Shown one piece after another: positions 44,745-55,128 of a stretch of 61,661 nucleotides of DNA (positions are counted from its first letter, which is position 1; the number at the start of each line of letters is the position of its first letter). A model generated the notes under the pieces. The model saw only the letters and a list, made by a program, of their open reading frames with translations. It was not told where the DNA came from and did no database searches. Made by a program: the position numbers and the translations under genes. This stretch comes from Serratia marcescens (GTDB lineage Bacteria > Pseudomonadota > Gammaproteobacteria > Enterobacterales > Enterobacteriaceae). The stretch is from assembly GCF_001902635.1 (NCBI RefSeq), contig NZ_MJAO01000027.1:1-61661 (forward strand), in the 5' to 3' direction.

Positions 44745-44831
44745 GATGCCCGTCCTTTCGTTATTAGCACAGGTTAAAGAGAGCGTGTGATAGTGTTCTG
44801 GCTCCCGAAAGATGAGAATACTCCTGAGTAC

Positions 44832-44848
44832 AGCAACCCGTATGCCAA
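44832..44848 (-). promoter_or_regulatory. Sigma-54 (-24/-12) promoter of yeaGH
   Basis: On the minus strand TTGGCATACGGGTTGCT has GG and GC exactly 10 nt apart and fits YTGGCACG-N4-TTGCW closely. The predicted start near 44820 leaves a leader of about 75 nt. E. coli yeaGH is recalled as an NtrC/sigma-54 operon. Confidence 0.8.
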
Positions 44849-45185
44849 CTTGGTGCGCTTATTATCGCGAGTTGCGCTGTATGCCACTGGGCCCAGGATA
44901 AATTCACCTTCTGATTTAAGCTTAGTTTGCTTGCCGGAAAATTTCCTGCCGCAGAAAAAGCTTTTTTTAAGTCATATCAATGACTCAGTTATTACCGTGG
45001 GAAGCAAATGCCTTGTCTGGCGCGGCCTGCGGTATGAAACGTCATCGTTCCGCCATGATTAATTCATAATTCCGCTATAAGTTATTCGATCTTGGTTGTT
45101 TTCTATTGTAAAGATTAGGCGCGCAACTAAATTTTCACATAAACTATTGCGGCTATTAACCCTGTAATTTATGGAAAAAGAACCA
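44849..45185. other. yeaG/mipA divergent intergenic region
   Basis: Upstream activating region for yeaGH (a TGGTGC half-site of NtrC type at 44850-44855) and the mipA promoter. A 91-codon frame here (44787-45062) overlaps the sigma-54 promoter, lacks a ribosome site and is not called. Confidence 0.45.
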
Positions 45186-45935
45186 GTGAAGATCTCAAAA
45201 CTCAAAACGCTAGCAATTATCGCTTCCGCTATGGTTTGTGCGCAAAGTGCTCAGGCGGGAACCTGGTCACTTGGCGCCGCCGCGCTGGTTAGCCCGGACG
45301 CGTACCGCGGTTATCAGGACCGCGTTTATCCGGTGCCCGTCATCGACTATGAAGGTGACGACTTCTACTTCCGTACTCTGACCGCCGGTTACTACCTGTG
45401 GAAAGATCAAGAAAACCAGCTGAGCATCATGGGTTACTACACGCCATGGGGCTTCCGTCCGGGCGACAGCGACGACGATCGCATGAAGCGTCTCGACAAA
45501 CGCCGCGGCACGCTGATGGCTGGCCTGGCCTACTCTCACAACGCCGAGTGGGGCACCCTCCGCACCACGCTCACCGGCGACACGCTGAACAACAGCAACG
45601 GCCTGGTGGGCGATCTGGCTTATCTGTACAAGTTTGACCTGGACGCGCTGACGTTAGTTCCGGGCGTGGGCGTGATGTGGAACAGCAAGAACCAGAATAA
45701 ATACTACTACGGCGTCAGCAGCAATGAATCGCGCCGCAGCGGCCTGGACAGCTACACCCCAAGCGACAGCTGGGCACCGTATCTTGAGCTGAGCGCCAAT
45801 TACCAGATCAACAAGAGCTGGAACGCCTTCTTCGTCGGCCGCTATGTGAAGTTGTCTGATGAAGTGAAGGACAGCCCGATGGTGGATAAATCATACACCG
45901 GTCTGCTGATGACGGGTGTGAGTTACACCTTCTAA
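45186..45935 (+). CDS. mipA: MipA/OmpV family outer-membrane protein
   Basis: Outer-membrane beta-barrel protein; E. coli MipA scaffolds MltA and PBP1B. The 249-residue precursor has a signal peptide (KISKLKTLAIIASAMVCA, cleavage after AQA). Barrel blocks VYPVPVIDYEGDDFYFR, MAGLAYSHNAEWGTLRTTL and SPMVDKSYTGLL align with E. coli MipA (248), ending in an aromatic residue (SYTF). I use GTG 45186 because GGAAAAAG lies upstream and the length then fits; the ATG at 45171 has no ribosome site. Divergent from yeaG as in E. coli. Confidence 0.93.
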   Translation: MKISKLKTLAIIASAMVCAQSAQAGTWSLGAAALVSPDAYRGYQDRVYPVPVIDYEGDDFYFRTLTAGYYLWKDQENQLSIMGYYTPWGFRPGDSDDDRMKRLDKRRGTLMAGLAYSHNAEWGTLRTTLTGDTLNNSNGLVGDLAYLYKFDLDALTLVPGVGVMWNSKNQNKYYYGVSSNESRRSGLDSYTPSDSWAPYLELSANYQINKSWNAFFVGRYVKLSDEVKDSPMVDKSYTGLLMTGVSYTF

Positions 45936-45972
45936 TCGCACATTGCACAATTTTTGTGCATTTCGTGCATCA

Positions 45973-45996
45973 AAAAGGGGCGCCGGCGCCCCTTTT
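45973..45996. terminator. Perfect 24-bp palindromic terminator between mipA and yeaD
   Basis: AAAAGGGGCGCC and its exact inverse form an A/T-flanked GC stem usable on both strands for the convergent genes. A smaller TGCACAA/TTGTGCA hairpin lies at 45944-45960. Confidence 0.85.
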
Positions 45997-46029
45997 GCAC
46001 ATCTATAGTGCGCGACCGCACGCGGCCAT

Positions 46030-46905
46030 TCAGGCCTTTCTGCGGCTGCGGAAGGTCACGCCCAGGCGGGCAGGCTGTTCGCCGGCGGCGACCAGCGGTT
46101 TGCTGACGCGCCCGGTTTCTACGCAGACCATGGTCTTATAGCCGTCGTTCGGCATATCCCCCATGCTGCATGACAACTCGACGCCGGGGTTCCAGGCGAT
46201 AACGTCGCTCATGTGATGGTGGTGAACCTCGATGGTGCGTGCGTGCGCCGGATCGCGGATCAGGCTGAAGGCGTCCGGGCGGGTATAGACGCGGTCGGTT
46301 TGACCGACGAAGGTCACTTCACCCGTCTGGCGCGCTTCGGCGCCGCCCGCCACCTTGTCGATATAGGGCTCGCCCAGGCCCGCCACGCTGACCCGATCGA
46401 TATCGCCGACCTGGAAGTAGCTGTGCAGCGCTGCCGTGGCCTGATAGTCGCCGTGCGATTCCAGTTCGATCTCGCATTCTTCACCCAGCTTGAACCGGGC
46501 GATCAGCGTGAAAGCGTGTGGCCACAGTTTGCGGGTCTGCTCATTGTCTTTCAGCGTAAAGGTCAGGATGACGCCGTTGTCATCTTCATCGTGCGCCGTC
46601 AGGCTCCAGGGCTGGTTGCGGGCAAAACCGTGGGAGGGTTGCGCCACCGGGCCGAACCACGGCCAGCAGATCGGAACGCCGCCGCGGATTGCCTTGCCTT
46701 TGGCGAAAGGCGTGTTGTTGCTGAGCCAGATAACCGGCTGCTCACCGCTGGGCTGCCAAGCCAGCAAATGGGCACCCTGCAGCGCGACGGCCGCGCGCAC
46801 TTTCGGGTGCGAGACCACCACCACGCCCAGCTCATCGAGTTGACGCTGGCTGATGTAAGGCGAAATCTGTTCGGAAACGGGCAGGGTGAAAATTTTCTCG
46901 TTCAT
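46030..46905 (-). CDS. yeaD: D-hexose-6-phosphate mutarotase YeaD
   Basis: Aldose-1-epimerase-like enzyme interconverting anomers of hexose-6-phosphates. It is 291 residues (E. coli 294). Conserved: FAKGKAIRGGVPICWPWFGP, GFARNQPWSL, LHSYFQVGDI and WNPGVELSCSMGDM. The start MNEKIFTLP has AGG 7 nt upstream. Downstream of gapA on the same strand but beyond the gapA terminator, as in E. coli. Confidence 0.95.
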   Translation of the reverse strand: MNEKIFTLPVSEQISPYISQRQLDELGVVVVSHPKVRAAVALQGAHLLAWQPSGEQPVIWLSNNTPFAKGKAIRGGVPICWPWFGPVAQPSHGFARNQPWSLTAHDEDDNGVILTFTLKDNEQTRKLWPHAFTLIARFKLGEECEIELESHGDYQATAALHSYFQVGDIDRVSVAGLGEPYIDKVAGGAEARQTGEVTFVGQTDRVYTRPDAFSLIRDPAHARTIEVHHHHMSDVIAWNPGVELSCSMGDMPNDGYKTMVCVETGRVSKPLVAAGEQPARLGVTFRSRRKA

Positions 46906-46935
46906 TTCATGACCTATTGTTTGCCGGAGATACAA

Positions 46936-46963
46936 ATAAAAAAGGGCGACAAGAATGTCGCCC
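46936..46963 (-). terminator. gapA intrinsic terminator
   Basis: Minus strand: stem GGGCGAC/GTCGCCC, 6-nt loop, then six T. Confidence 0.9.
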
Positions 46964-46988
46964 TCATTATCAGCTTAACATCATGCCA

Positions 46989-47996
<1,008 letters not shown>

Positions 47997-48023
47997 CTAT
48001 TTGTTAGTGAATAAAAGGTTGGT

Positions 48024-48035
48024 TGTAAAATTACA
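48024..48035. promoter_or_regulatory. TGTAA-N2-TTACA palindrome upstream of gapA
   Basis: TGTAAAATTACA lies 40-51 nt before the gapA start and equals the reverse complement of the element upstream of pykA. Confidence 0.4.
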
Positions 48036-48332
48036 AAAACCTTACCCAGCGTCAAGCGGAATCGTGTCAATTCTTGCGGCAAGTCAAACCGGAAGGGTGG
48101 TTTTGCACGCTTATTGCACAGTCCATTTGCGCTCGGCCTCATCCGTTATATGGGGACAAGCCGCCAAGTATAAAGTCAGCATACGCAAGATGTGTGATCG
48201 TTATCACATATCACCGTGACGTGGCCTTTATGGGCTACAGTTTAGGCCAAAAACCCCTGCAGCGGTGTTAATTTTTTGTTATTATTAATCATTGTTTTCG
48301 TTGACATTATCCACATTCAGAGATAAGCACAA
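48036..48332. promoter_or_regulatory. gapA/msrB divergent region with perfect CRP site
   Basis: TGTGATCGTTATCACA (48193-48208) has both CRP half-sites (TGTGA-N6-TCACA) intact, about 210 nt from the gapA start and 125 nt from msrB. E. coli gapA has a CRP-activated promoter. Apart from this, the region contains no gene. Confidence 0.7.
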
Positions 48333-48746
48333 ATGGCTAAAGAGACAACCCCCGGTCATCCGGTCACGGAACTGAATGAAATCCAACGTTATGTGACGCA
48401 ACAGCGCGGCACCGAAGCGCCGTTCAGCGGCAAATTGCTGCACAACAAGCGTGAGGGCGTGTACCATTGCCTGTGCTGTAACCAGCCGCTGTTCTATTCC
48501 GAAACCAAATACGATTCTGGCTGTGGCTGGCCGAGTTTCTATGAGCCGGTTTCCGCCGATGCAATCCGTTATCTTGATGATAATTCACATAATATGCATC
48601 GCGTTGAAATTCGCTGCGGCCACTGCGACGCGCACCTGGGGCACGTTTTCCCCGATGGCCCGCAACCAACCGGCGATCGCTATTGTGTCAACTCTGCCTC
48701 GCTGAGTTTCACCGATGGCGAAAATGGCGAGCAAACGGCCGGTTAA
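48333..48746 (+). CDS. msrB: Peptide-methionine (R)-S-oxide reductase MsrB
   Basis: Repairs methionine-R-sulfoxide in oxidised proteins. It is 137 residues, as in E. coli. Structural zinc cysteines Cys46/Cys49 (HCLCCN) and Cys95/Cys98 (RCGHCDAH); the catalytic cysteine is Cys118 in RYCVNSASL. Divergent from gapA and followed 63 nt later by yeaC. Confidence 0.98.
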   Translation: MAKETTPGHPVTELNEIQRYVTQQRGTEAPFSGKLLHNKREGVYHCLCCNQPLFYSETKYDSGCGWPSFYEPVSADAIRYLDDNSHNMHRVEIRCGHCDAHLGHVFPDGPQPTGDRYCVNSASLSFTDGENGEQTAG

Positions 48747-48809
48747 GTGGTAATTTAACCGACAAAATCGATTCAGCTAATTATTCCTCCGTAAGCGAGA
48801 AGGGCTCTG

Positions 48810-49082
48810 ATGGACGTGAAAGATCTGATTGCGGCGATGACGCCCGAGATATACCAGCGCCTGGTGCAGGCGGTTGAGCTGGGCAAATGGCCAGACGGCG
48901 TGGCGCTGACGCCGGAGCAGAAGGAAAACAGCCTGCAGGCGGTGATGCTGTGGCAGTCGATGAACAACGTCGATCCGCAGCACATGAGCATCGGCACCGA
49001 CGGGCAAATCGTGATGAAGAGCAAGCAAGAGCTGAAGCAGCAGTTCGTCGCCGAGCCGCTGGTCAAACTCAAGCCGCAGTAA
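48810..49082 (+). CDS. yeaC: YeaC, DUF1315 family protein
   Basis: Small cytosolic protein of unknown function, 90 residues as in E. coli. Conserved block LVQAVELGKWPDGVALTPEQ and KSKQELKQQF. Co-directional with msrB, as in E. coli. Confidence 0.92.
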   Translation: MDVKDLIAAMTPEIYQRLVQAVELGKWPDGVALTPEQKENSLQAVMLWQSMNNVDPQHMSIGTDGQIVMKSKQELKQQFVAEPLVKLKPQ

Positions 49083-49098
49083 GGCTATCAACCGAACC

Positions 49099-49124
49099 GC
49101 GGGGCGATGTCGCCATCGCCCCGC
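49099..49124. terminator. Bidirectional hairpin between yeaC and chiD
   Basis: An 11-bp GC stem (GCGGGGCGATG/CATCGCCCCGC pattern) with a 4-nt loop between convergent stop codons. U-tracts are weak. Confidence 0.6.
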
Positions 49125-49128
49125 CAAT

Positions 49129-50406
49129 TTAACGTTTCTCGCCCTTTATCCCCAGCGATTCCGCCAGCTGTTGCGCCAGCCGGTTGTTGTCGTCTGCGCC
49201 ATATTCCCAGAACATCGCACCGCCCAAGCCCTGGCTTTTGATGTACTCGGCCTTGATCGCCACCGAACGCGGGTTCTCGTAGGAGATGGCGAACAGCGGT
49301 TTGCCTTCGACGGATTGCAGCGTCAGATAAGGCACTTTGGCGTCGTCATCCCAGTGCTCGCGAAAACGTCGCTGCGGATCGTTGAGCAATTTGCCGACGA
49401 TATCGTGGTATTTAAAGTAAGTGTCTTTGCTCAGGTTCAGCCCTAGCGTGTTGAACAGGGCGGTTTCTCGCGCGCCGAAGTAGGGCTGCGTCACCGGCTG
49501 TGTGGCGGCGTCCGGTTTGTCCCAGTCGATGCCCGCTTCGGTAGCCCGTTTTGGCACCCGGCCGTAAAAGCCGATGCCGAGGTTCATCTGCGCCGGTTTC
49601 AATCCGGCGGCCAGGTAGTTCTTCACCACAGCATCGGCGCTGTAGCGGTCGGCGGCGGCCACGGTCGGCCAACGCTTCGAATCGTACAGGTTGGCATTAA
49701 AGTACTGCGTGCCGTAAGCCATGTCGTAGGTCATCAGATTGATGTAGTCGAGGTAGGGAGCGATGCTTTTCACGTCGACCCACTCCTGTGGGCTTTTGGC
49801 ATTGGCCCCGACGGCGATGGTCAACAGCTTGCCCTTAGCCAGCGCCTGATGAAGCTCTTTCAGCAGCAAGGTGAAGTTGTCGCGGTCTGCCGGTTGGCTT
49901 TCTACCAGCCCCCATGCGCCGTTTACCGGGTATTCCCAGTCAAGATCGATCCCATCCAGCTGATACTGTTCGATCACCTGCAACGCGGAACGGATGAATA
50001 CCGCCCGGCTTTCCGCCGTGGCGGCAGCGCCGGAGAAACCGCGTGCGCCCCAGCCGCCGACCGACAACAGCACTTTCAGCTCGGGGTTCTGTTTGCGCAG
50101 CACCGGCAGCTGTTGCAGATCGGCCGTCACTTTCGGCGACAGGTAGATTTGGTGGCGGCGGGCGGGATCTTTCAGCGCCGCATGGGTTTCGTCTTTCTCG
50201 TCGTTGTAGATCAGGCCGAACGAATAGTTGAGGTGGGTGATTTGCGTCACGTCCAGCTTGTTGATATCGCCACCGGGGCCGGCGGTGACGTCGCCGCCGC
50301 CGTTGAAGTAGCCGACGGAGAGATAAGCCGCCTGGGCCGTGCCGGTACCGGCCATAGCCAACTGCACCGCAGCCAGCAAAGGCAGCAGTCTTCGGGTTAT
50401 TTTCAT
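49129..50406 (-). CDS. chiD: GH18 chitinase, ChiD type
   Basis: It is 425 residues with a Sec signal peptide (ending GTAQA-A). The GH18 catalytic motif DGIDLDWE is at residues 151-158 with Glu158 as proton donor; other marks are SVGGWG and the MTYDMAYG motif. No chitin-binding or FnIII domain is present. The 13-residue segment NGGGDVTAGPGGD (35-47) corresponds in length and offset to the loop described as Asn30-Asp42 in Serratia proteamaculans ChiD, and Glu158 to its Glu153. ChiD is reported to convert chitobiose to GlcNAc and to transglycosylate. E. coli has no gene here. Strong hairpins precede its ribosome site. Confidence 0.87.
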   Translation of the reverse strand: MKITRRLLPLLAAVQLAMAGTGTAQAAYLSVGYFNGGGDVTAGPGGDINKLDVTQITHLNYSFGLIYNDEKDETHAALKDPARRHQIYLSPKVTADLQQLPVLRKQNPELKVLLSVGGWGARGFSGAAATAESRAVFIRSALQVIEQYQLDGIDLDWEYPVNGAWGLVESQPADRDNFTLLLKELHQALAKGKLLTIAVGANAKSPQEWVDVKSIAPYLDYINLMTYDMAYGTQYFNANLYDSKRWPTVAAADRYSADAVVKNYLAAGLKPAQMNLGIGFYGRVPKRATEAGIDWDKPDAATQPVTQPYFGARETALFNTLGLNLSKDTYFKYHDIVGKLLNDPQRRFREHWDDDAKVPYLTLQSVEGKPLFAISYENPRSVAIKAEYIKSQGLGGAMFWEYGADDNNRLAQQLAESLGIKGEKR

Positions 50407-50419
50407 GTCTGTCTCCTTG

Positions 50420-50453
50420 GGTCGGCAAGGCCGACCGTACCGCCAGGGGCGGT
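50420..50453 (-). promoter_or_regulatory. Tandem hairpins in the chiD leader
   Basis: Two stems (GGTCGGC/GCCGACC, 50420-50436, and ACCGCC/GGCGGT, 50439-50453, 3-nt loops) lie immediately upstream of the AGGAG ribosome site of chiD. They could restrict or position ribosome loading or end a transcript from pncA. Confidence 0.5.
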
Positions 50454-50637
50454 CACAATAAAGCCGGGCTCAGCGGGCCCCGGATGCGTATAACCGATTG
50501 ACGCTAAAAGCGTCGTAGCCATAACAGCAAAAGCGCCTGTCGGCCACAAGCGGCTGGAGGAGGAGAAGGGTGGTATTGTGAGCGGCGTCGATATTTTCGC
50601 CGCCGCGCAGAGAGGGTGCCGATGGCGCCCGGCAGGT

Positions 50638-51270
50638 TTAGTTGACGAGGAACTGTGACAGGGTAACTAGTTGCGCGCCGGCGCGTTCCATGTCCCGCAG
50701 CGCTCGCTCGCTGTCGTCCGGTTGCAAATTGACGCCGCGGCAGCCGTCGACGATCACCTGCGTCGAATAGCCGGCCGCCAGCGCATCCAACACGCTGAAC
50801 TTCACGCAATAATCGGTCGCCAGGCCCATGATCGCCAGCCGGCGGATGCCCTGCGATTGCAGCCAGCCGTGCAGTTCGGTCTGTGCTCGATGGCCGTTAT
50901 CGAAGAAGGCGCTGTAGCTGTCGATGTCCGTAGCCTGGCCTTTGCGAAAGACGGCATCGATGTGTTGCCGCTGCAACTGAGGATGAAAATCGGCGCCGTG
51001 ACTGCCCTGTACGCAGTGCACCGGCCACCACACCTGCGGCAGGCCTTCCAGCTCGCCGAGGGTGCCGGCCTGCGCATGGGAGTTCACCGCAAAGCTGCGG
51101 TGATTGGCGGGGTGCCAGTCCTGGCTGGCCACCACCGGCTCGCCGCGCGCCAGACAGGCGGCGATCGCCTGATTGGCGACCGGGATGACGGCGTCGCCCT
51201 CCGTGACCGCCAGCGCGCCGCCGGGGCAGAAATCGTTTTGCAGATCGATCAACAACAGGGCCGTTTTCAT
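50638..51270 (-). CDS. pncA: Nicotinamidase PncA
   Basis: Hydrolyses nicotinamide to nicotinate for NAD salvage (and activates pyrazinamide). It is 210 residues (E. coli 213). Motifs: LLIDLQNDFCPGGAL with the catalytic Asp, a metal site around DWHPANHRSF, and the catalytic cysteine in MGLATDYCVKFS. Follows ansA by 22 nt in an ansA-pncA operon, as in E. coli. Confidence 0.96.
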   Translation of the reverse strand: MKTALLLIDLQNDFCPGGALAVTEGDAVIPVANQAIAACLARGEPVVASQDWHPANHRSFAVNSHAQAGTLGELEGLPQVWWPVHCVQGSHGADFHPQLQRQHIDAVFRKGQATDIDSYSAFFDNGHRAQTELHGWLQSQGIRRLAIMGLATDYCVKFSVLDALAAGYSTQVIVDGCRGVNLQPDDSERALRDMERAGAQLVTLSQFLVN

Positions 51271-51292
51271 CGTTGCTCCATAGGTCGGTAGG

Positions 51293-52309
51293 TTAGCCGT
51301 TGACGCTCAGCTCGCCGCGCAGATCTTGTTGCATCAGGTCGCGAATTTGCTCCGGCGTCAGCGGCTGGCTCAACAAATAGTGGAGTTTAGTCAGAGCGGC
51401 TTCCACCGTCATGTCGAAACCGCTGATCACCCCGGCGTGCGCCAGCGCGTTACCGGTGGCGTAGCCTTCCATATTGACGCGCCCGGAGATGCACTGCGTC
51501 AGGTTGACCACCACGATGCCGCGTTCGGAAGCCGCGCGCAACTCGTCGATCAGCTCGGCCTTCTGCGGCGCGTTGCCGACGCCGTAGGAGCGCAGGATCA
51601 GCGCTTTGACCGGCTGCAGCAGGAAGTTGCGCACCACCGCGCCGGAAATACCGGGATAGATGGTGACCACGCCGATCGGCTGCGGCGTGATGTCGTGCAC
51701 CAGCAGTTCGCCGTTGCAAGCCGGGCTGTCGATGCCGGGCTGGCGACGAATATGAATGCCGGCTTCCAGCAACGGCGGCAGATTGGGGGAGGCGAAGGCG
51801 TCGAAGCCGTCGGCGTGCGCTTTGGTGGTGCGATTGCCGCGGAACAGCTTGTTGTTGAAGAACAGGCTGACTTCATTCACCGGGTGGTTGGCCGCCAGAT
51901 ACAGCGCGTTCAGCAGATTGGTCTGGCCATCGGAGCGCAGTTCCGCCAGCGGAATTTGCGAGCCGGTGACGATCACCGGTTTAGCCAGGTTTTCCAGCAT
52001 GAAGGAGAGCGCCGAGGCGGTGAACGCCATGGTGTCGGTGCCGTGTAGGATCACGAAGCCGTCGTAGCGATCGTAGTTCTGTTTGATGTCGTCGGCGATG
52101 TGCTGCCAGTCTTCCGGCGTCATGTCCGACGAATCGATCAATGGCGCATATTCATGAATGGTGAAATCCGGCATTTCCGGCCGATGGAATTCGGGCATCA
52201 GCGCCAGCTGGCGCTGCAGGTGACCGGAAACCGGGATATAGCCGTGATCGGAACGCTGCATGCCGATGGTGCCGCCGGTGTAGGCGACGTAAATGGATTT
52301 CTTTTGCAT
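51293..52309 (-). CDS. ansA: Cytoplasmic L-asparaginase I
   Basis: Hydrolyses asparagine to aspartate and ammonia. It is 338 residues. Both active-site threonine motifs are present: AYTGGTIGM near residue 12 and HGTDTMAF near residue 90. No signal peptide, as expected for type I. I start at MQKKSIYVAY to match E. coli; an ATG two codons earlier is possible. Lies downstream of the sppA terminator. Confidence 0.96.
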   Translation of the reverse strand: MQKKSIYVAYTGGTIGMQRSDHGYIPVSGHLQRQLALMPEFHRPEMPDFTIHEYAPLIDSSDMTPEDWQHIADDIKQNYDRYDGFVILHGTDTMAFTASALSFMLENLAKPVIVTGSQIPLAELRSDGQTNLLNALYLAANHPVNEVSLFFNNKLFRGNRTTKAHADGFDAFASPNLPPLLEAGIHIRRQPGIDSPACNGELLVHDITPQPIGVVTIYPGISGAVVRNFLLQPVKALILRSYGVGNAPQKAELIDELRAASERGIVVVNLTQCISGRVNMEGYATGNALAHAGVISGFDMTVEAALTKLHYLLSQPLTPEQIRDLMQQDLRGELSVNG

Positions 52310-52362
52310 GGTCATGATTTTAACAAAGATAAGATGGGCTGAATTATAGGGGCATGGCGGCA

Positions 52363-52388
52363 GAAAAAAAGCCCGGCGGTGGCCGGGC
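52363..52388 (-). terminator. sppA intrinsic terminator
   Basis: Minus strand: stem GCCCGGC/GCCGGGC, short loop, then seven or eight T. Confidence 0.88.
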
Positions 52389-52402
52389 TGCAGAATTATT
52401 TG

Positions 52403-54259
52403 TTAGCGGACTTCTCCGCAGGTCAGGCAGATCGCATAGCGGTTCTGCGGATCGTTCAGGTTATTGAACAAGCCCGGCTGTTCTTTCACCGCATTGGCGA
52501 CCGAGGCCAGCGGGGCGGGCAACATGGCCTGAATCGCCGCCGGCAGCATGGCGTGAATGGAAACGCCGAACTGGCTGAGCACCATATCGCTCAGGCTTGG
52601 GGTATCAACGAACCAGTCGAGTTGCCACTGCTGCAGCTTCGCCAACTCGACGGCTTTTTTCACCGCGTCGTCGAAATCGCCCAACTGATCGACCAGGCCG
52701 TTGGCCTTGGCGTCGCTGCCGAGCCAGACATGGCCTTGGGCGATTTGATCCACCTGCTGCGGCGTCATCTTGCGCGATTTGGCGACCAGCTCGATGAAGT
52801 TCTTATACCCGTTTTCGATATTCAGCTGCATCATCTGCGAGAATTCTTGCGGCAGCGCCTTGGTAACCGCAATGTCGGCCAGCGGCGAGGTCGCCACGCC
52901 GTCGGTGTGCACGCCCAGCGTATCCAGGGTTTTCTCGTAAGTATTGATGATGCCGAAAATGCCGATGGAACCGGTCAGGGTGCTCGGGCTGGCGATGATG
53001 TAGTCGGCCGGTGTCGAAACCCAGTAGCCGCCCGACGCGGCCATGCCACCCATCGAGACCACCACCGGTTTACCGGCGGCGCGCACGGCGGCCAGTTCGG
53101 AACGGATCACTTCGGACGCGCTGACGCTGCCGCCCGGGCTGTTGACGCGGAACACTACGGCCTTGATGGCCGGATCCAGACGCGCCTGGCGCAGCTCGGC
53201 GGCGGTGGTGTCGCCACCGACGTTGCCCGGCGTCTGCGGGCCGTCCATGATGGCGCCGTTGGCGAACACCACGGCGATTTTGCCGCCCTGATTGGCGTCC
53301 GGCTTCGGCTGGTAGTCGTAGATGCTGGTGGCGTTGAAATCGTTCGCCTGTTTGTCCCAGCCGAAGGTTTTGACCAGCTGATTTTCGATCGCGGTGCGCG
53401 AGGCCAGCTCATCCACCAGCTTATTGTCCAGCGCATAACGGGCGGTATCGCCACCGGCCGCCTGCAGGCCGCTCAGCACGCCGGCGGCGCCTGGGAACAG
53501 CTGCTGTGGCGTCAGCTGGCGGTTGGCCGCCACGGTCTCCAGATAGTTCTGCCACAGGCCGCCGATCCAGCGGCTGTCCGCTTCACGCGCCGCCGGGGAC
53601 ATATCGTCGCGGATCAGCGGTTCGACCGCCGATTTATAGGTGCCGACACGGAAGATATTGGTGGTGACCTTGAGCATGTCCAACAACGATTTGTAGTACA
53701 GATTGTTGGTGGCAAAACCGTGCAGATCAACTGCGCCCTGCGGCGACAGATAGATCTTGTTGGCGTAGCTGGCCAGGAAGTATTGCGTCTGGTTGTAGCT
53801 GTCGCCGATGGCGAAGATCGGTTTGCCACTGTCGCGGAACTCGCGCAGCGCTTTGCCGATATAGCGCAGCGACGGCTGATCGGCGCCGGCGAAGTCATTC
53901 AGCTGCAACACCATGCCGGTAATGTTTTTGTCGTCCTTGGCCTTGCGGATGCTGTCCACCACGTCGAACAGCGAGTTCTCCTGCAGGCGGCTGCTGGAGG
54001 CGCCCAACAGTTCGCGGCCCCATTGGCGCACCCGGTTGTTCACCGAAGGCTGATCGACCACTACGCCGCTCAGATCGACCAGCAGCGCGCCGCGCGCCGG
54101 GGCCGTCGAGGTGGAGGAGCTTTGGAAGGACAGATAGATGCCGACCCCAACGAGGATCAGCAATACCAGGAACAGGTTAAGGATCAGTTCCCTGATAAAA
54201 TTCAGCAGACGCCATGTCCACCGGAAAATGCCGGCAATAATTTGCCACAATGTGCGCAT
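52403..54259 (-). CDS. sppA: Signal peptide peptidase SppA (protease IV)
   Basis: Inner-membrane serine protease that degrades cleaved signal peptides. It is 618 residues, as in E. coli. An N-terminal membrane anchor (about 24-44), the catalytic Lys209 ([10 protein letters not shown]) and Ser409 ([10 protein letters not shown]) occupy the same positions as in the E. coli Ser-Lys dyad enzyme. The tandem S49 architecture is intact. Divergent from ydjA. Confidence 0.97.
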   Translation of the reverse strand: MRTLWQIIAGIFRWTWRLLNFIRELILNLFLVLLILVGVGIYLSFQSSSTSTAPARGALLVDLSGVVVDQPSVNNRVRQWGRELLGASSSRLQENSLFDVVDSIRKAKDDKNITGMVLQLNDFAGADQPSLRYIGKALREFRDSGKPIFAIGDSYNQTQYFLASYANKIYLSPQGAVDLHGFATNNLYYKSLLDMLKVTTNIFRVGTYKSAVEPLIRDDMSPAAREADSRWIGGLWQNYLETVAANRQLTPQQLFPGAAGVLSGLQAAGGDTARYALDNKLVDELASRTAIENQLVKTFGWDKQANDFNATSIYDYQPKPDANQGGKIAVVFANGAIMDGPQTPGNVGGDTTAAELRQARLDPAIKAVVFRVNSPGGSVSASEVIRSELAAVRAAGKPVVVSMGGMAASGGYWVSTPADYIIASPSTLTGSIGIFGIINTYEKTLDTLGVHTDGVATSPLADIAVTKALPQEFSQMMQLNIENGYKNFIELVAKSRKMTPQQVDQIAQGHVWLGSDAKANGLVDQLGDFDDAVKKAVELAKLQQWQLDWFVDTPSLSDMVLSQFGVSIHAMLPAAIQAMLPAPLASVANAVKEQPGLFNNLNDPQNRYAICLTCGEVR

Positions 54260-54419
54260 GTGCTCTCCAACAAGAGTCGAGAATGTTCCGCTATCCTAAT
54301 GAGCAGCCGGGAAAATGTCAGCTTTAAATCGCGGCTCACAGACGGTATCGCCGAGGCTGTAACTCGCCGTTTAGCTATGTTAACGTGGCCGGAATGAAAA
54401 TTGTTATCAGGAGTTTACG

Positions 54420-54971
54420 ATGGATGCTCTGGATCTTTTGTTGAATCGCCGCTCGGCCTCGCGCCTGGCGGAACCGGCGCCGGCGGGGGAAGTGCGCCAA
54501 AATATTATCAATGCGGGCCTGCGCGCGCCCGATCACGGCGCGCTGCAGCCGTGGCGTTTCGTGATGATCGAAAATCAGGGCCTGGAGCGCTTTAGCCAGC
54601 TGCTGCAGGCGGCGGCGAAGCAAGATCAGCTGGATGAAGCGGCGATCGAGAAGGCTGCGAAGGCGCCGTTCCGTGCGCCGTTGATCATCACCGTCATCGC
54701 GCATTGCACCGAAGAGACCAAGGTGCCGCGTTGGGAGCAGGTGGTTTCCGCCGGTTGTGCGGTGCAGGCGATGCAAATGGCGGCGCTGGCGCAGGGCTTT
54801 AACGGCATCTGGCGTACCGGCGCCTGGACCGAACATGCGCTGGTGCGCGACGCCTTCGGTTGCCGCGAGCAGGACGAGATCGTTGGCTTCCTCTATCTGG
54901 GCACGCCGCAGTTGAAGGCTGCCACCAAGGTGACACCGCCGGACAGCGCGCCGTTCGTCAGCTATTTCTGA
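54420..54971 (+). CDS. ydjA: Nitroreductase-family protein YdjA
   Basis: Small FMN-binding nitroreductase-fold oxidoreductase; physiological substrate unknown. It is 183 residues, as in E. coli. Phosphate-binding RRSASRL near the N-terminus, [13 protein letters not shown] and [23 protein letters not shown] lies before the ATG. Precedes selD, as in the E. coli ydjA-selD-topB arrangement. Confidence 0.95.
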   Translation: MDALDLLLNRRSASRLAEPAPAGEVRQNIINAGLRAPDHGALQPWRFVMIENQGLERFSQLLQAAAKQDQLDEAAIEKAAKAPFRAPLIITVIAHCTEETKVPRWEQVVSAGCAVQAMQMAALAQGFNGIWRTGAWTEHALVRDAFGCREQDEIVGFLYLGTPQLKAATKVTPPDSAPFVSYF

Positions 54972-55128
54972 GTTTCCTCCGACCGGGCGCGGCGAAAATG
55001 CGCTAAATCCCGCAGAATTGCATGGTTTCTGAGCAGGCCGTTCGCTTATCGGCGGCCCGCTCTTATCAATCCCCTCGGCAAGCGCTACCCTATGTTATCT
55101 TGAGTGCCGTTACCGAAGGGAGTGGACT

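Noticed and set aside
44865-44890. Second sigma-54-like GTGGCATACAGCG on the minus strand upstream of yeaG
   Set aside because: The -12 GC is absent at the required distance from the -24 GG.
44787-45062. 91-codon plus-strand ORF between yeaG and mipA
   Set aside because: Overlaps the sigma-54 promoter of yeaG, lacks a Shine-Dalgarno and resembles no family.
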